Assembly (NCBI GenBank): GCA_002385415.1
Contig: DGDL01000025.1
Location: 1 to 5,873, forward strand
Direction: 5' to 3'
Source of the DNA: Clostridiales bacterium UBA3953
GTDB taxonomy: Bacteria > Bacillota > Clostridia > Oscillospirales > CAG-272
DNA length: 5,873 nt
The notes beneath the pieces were generated by a model. It was not told the origin of the DNA and did not search any database. It saw only the letters and a list, made by a program, of their open reading frames with translations. Shown piece by piece: positions 5,526-5,873 of the stretch; position 1 is the stretch's first letter; every line of letters begins with the position of its first letter. The position numbers were made by a program, and so were the translations under genes.

Positions 5526-5542
5526 GATAAATTGTTTTTATC
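5526..5542. promoter_or_regulatory. Inverted repeat at the SPFH transcription start, candidate operator or leader hairpin
   Basis: Perfect dyad GATAAA-TTGTT-TTTATC, with 6-bp arms and a 5-nt centre. It spans the predicted start (about 5538), 2 nt from the -10 box and 3 nt from the GGAGG ribosome binding site. Its position suits a repressor operator or a 5' hairpin affecting translation. It is A/T-rich, so chance is possible. Confidence 0.35.
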
Positions 5543-5544
5543 AA

Positions 5545-5573
5545 ATTATAACAAACGGATATGCCGAAATCAA
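5545..5573 (-). promoter_or_regulatory. Putative sigma-A promoter of the SPFH gene
   Basis: Minus-strand -35 TTGATT (5568-5573), 17-bp spacer, perfect -10 TATAAT (5545-5550). The leader is about 28 nt and contains the GGAGG site. It is divergent from the tcdA promoter. Confidence 0.75.
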
Positions 5574-5593
5574 TATTATTTTATTTCGTCCAA

Positions 5594-5608
5594 TACAATA
5601 TAATTGTA
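5594..5608. promoter_or_regulatory. 15-bp palindrome between divergent promoters, candidate operator
   Basis: TACAAT-ATA-ATTGTA: perfect 6-bp half-sites around a 3-bp centre. It lies between the -35 boxes of the SPFH promoter (5568-5573) and the tcdA promoter (5624-5629), where a shared regulator would bind. The surroundings are very A/T-rich, which lowers its weight. Confidence 0.35.
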
Positions 5609-5623
5609 AATTTTCAGTGCCGG

Positions 5624-5652
5624 TTGACACCCGGTCCCGGTTTTTATATAAT
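5624..5652 (+). promoter_or_regulatory. Perfect-consensus sigma-A promoter of the tcdA-like gene
   Basis: TTGACA (5624-5629), 17-bp spacer, TATAAT (5647-5652): an exact match to the consensus. The predicted start is about 5659, with a leader of about 56 nt to the ATG at 5715. Confidence 0.9.
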
Positions 5653-5659
5653 AAAACTC

Positions 5660-5680
5660 GCGCGGCTTTTATGGCCGCGC
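5660..5680 (+). other. Hairpin at the very 5' end of the tcdA leader
   Basis: Perfect 7-bp stem GCGCGGC (5660-5666)/GCCGCGC (5674-5680) with a 7-nt loop, beginning at the predicted transcription start. A 5'-terminal hairpin commonly protects mRNA from decay, and a dyad at +1 could also be an operator. There is no T tract directly after it, so it is not a terminator. Confidence 0.5.
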
Positions 5681-5714
5681 ATGATTTGTGACTTTTATAG
5701 GAGCAGATACACTT

Positions 5715-5844
5715 ATGCATACAGAGCAATGGCAGTCGCGTCAAACCGCGCTTGTGGGGCAGGAGGCTATGGCGCGGCTCGCGCGCTCGCGGGGGCTGGG
5801 GTTCGGCGCGGGGGGGGGGGGGGGGGTTATAGTAGAGGCGCTGG
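5715..5844 (+). CDS. tcdA: ThiF/E1-like protein, probable tRNA threonylcarbamoyladenosine dehydratase, 5' part only
   Basis: Only the first 43 codons are present. The ATG is preceded by AGGAG (5699-5703) with 11-nt spacing. The N-terminus MHTEQWQSRQTALVGQEAMA, then RLARSR, then a glycine-rich segment and VEALA, follows the usual TcdA start: an SRT/SRQ motif, L.G.E.L..L, then V.VFG.GGVGG..VEALARAG. TcdA uses ATP to cyclise t6A37 to ct6A37 in ANN-decoding tRNAs; this is family knowledge. Where the nucleotide-binding loop should read roughly VLVFGAGGVGG, the window gives GLGFGAGGGGG, which I attribute to sequencing error in a G run (5810-5826) rather than biology. From 5845 on the sequence matches a library adapter, so the frame beyond it is meaningless. 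A MoeB/ThiF-type E1 enzyme is the alternative. Confidence 0.78.
5810..5826. other. 17-base G homopolymer, probable sequencing artefact
   Basis: Seventeen consecutive G residues at the codons for the TcdA glycine loop, next to other apparent T-to-G changes (Val codons read as Gly). Two-colour Illumina chemistry calls G when signal is lost. Its place just before adapter sequence fits low-quality read ends. Confidence 0.7.
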
Positions 5845-5873
5845 CTGTTTCTTTTTCCCATCTCCCAGCCCAC
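5845..5873 (+). other. Nextera transposase adapter read-through at the contig end
   Basis: Aligned without gaps, the last 29 bases agree at 24 positions with the Nextera adapter, which starts with the mosaic-end complement CTGTCTCTTATACACATCT and continues CCGAGCCCAC. Mismatches are at 5849, 5854, 5856, 5858 and 5866. This is library adapter with base-call errors, not genomic DNA. Confidence 0.88.

Noticed and set aside
4131..5603. 490-residue open frame on the plus strand, opposite the SPFH gene
   Set aside because: It is antisense to a well-supported gene with promoter, ribosome binding site, terminator and recognisable domains. Its translation is Arg/Ala-rich with no family resemblance, as expected from GC-rich antisense frames.

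Overview
The window looks like a contig end from a GC-rich, low-complexity-genome Firmicute (Clostridia, Oscillospiraceae/Christensenellales-like). The reasons are sigma-A type promoters with 17-bp spacers, AGGAGG-type ribosome binding sites, a MEP-pathway gene, and typical clostridial families (DUF362-ferredoxin, SPFH protein with zinc ribbons). The taxonomic placement is inference.

Layout, left to right. (1) 15-2142, minus strand: a two-gene operon reading leftwards, DUF362/2x[4Fe-4S] ferredoxin protein then ispE, with a 4-nt gap and a rho-independent terminator at the far left. (2) 2143-2698: a protein-free stretch. It carries a near-consensus plus-strand promoter (2221-2249) that feeds no plausible gene. 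What follows is about 330 nt of nested hairpins ending in a terminator (2553-2584). I read this as a standalone structured ncRNA of no family I recognise, and it is the best candidate here for something undescribed. (3) 2699-3965, minus: an Xre-type HTH protein whose body has five tandem repeats of exactly 28 residues and an acidic coiled coil. It has its own promoter, a palindrome in its leader and its own terminator. (4) 4104-5573, minus: an SPFH (band 7) protein with three C-terminal zinc ribbons, its own promoter and terminators. (5) 5624-5844, plus: a perfect-consensus promoter, a leader hairpin and the 5' end of a ThiF/E1-like gene, most likely tcdA (tRNA threonylcarbamoyladenosine dehydratase).

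The last ~70 bases are not trustworthy. A 17-base G run falls on the glycine-rich nucleotide-binding loop of tcdA, and the final 29 bases match the Nextera transposase adapter at 24 of 29 positions. The contig therefore ends in low-quality adapter read-through.

Functional links: ispE belongs to non-mevalonate isoprenoid synthesis, whose last two enzymes are [4Fe-4S] proteins, so coupling to a ferredoxin-like protein is suggestive. The HTH and SPFH genes are neighbours in the same direction, but each has its own promoter and terminator, so they are not obviously one operon.
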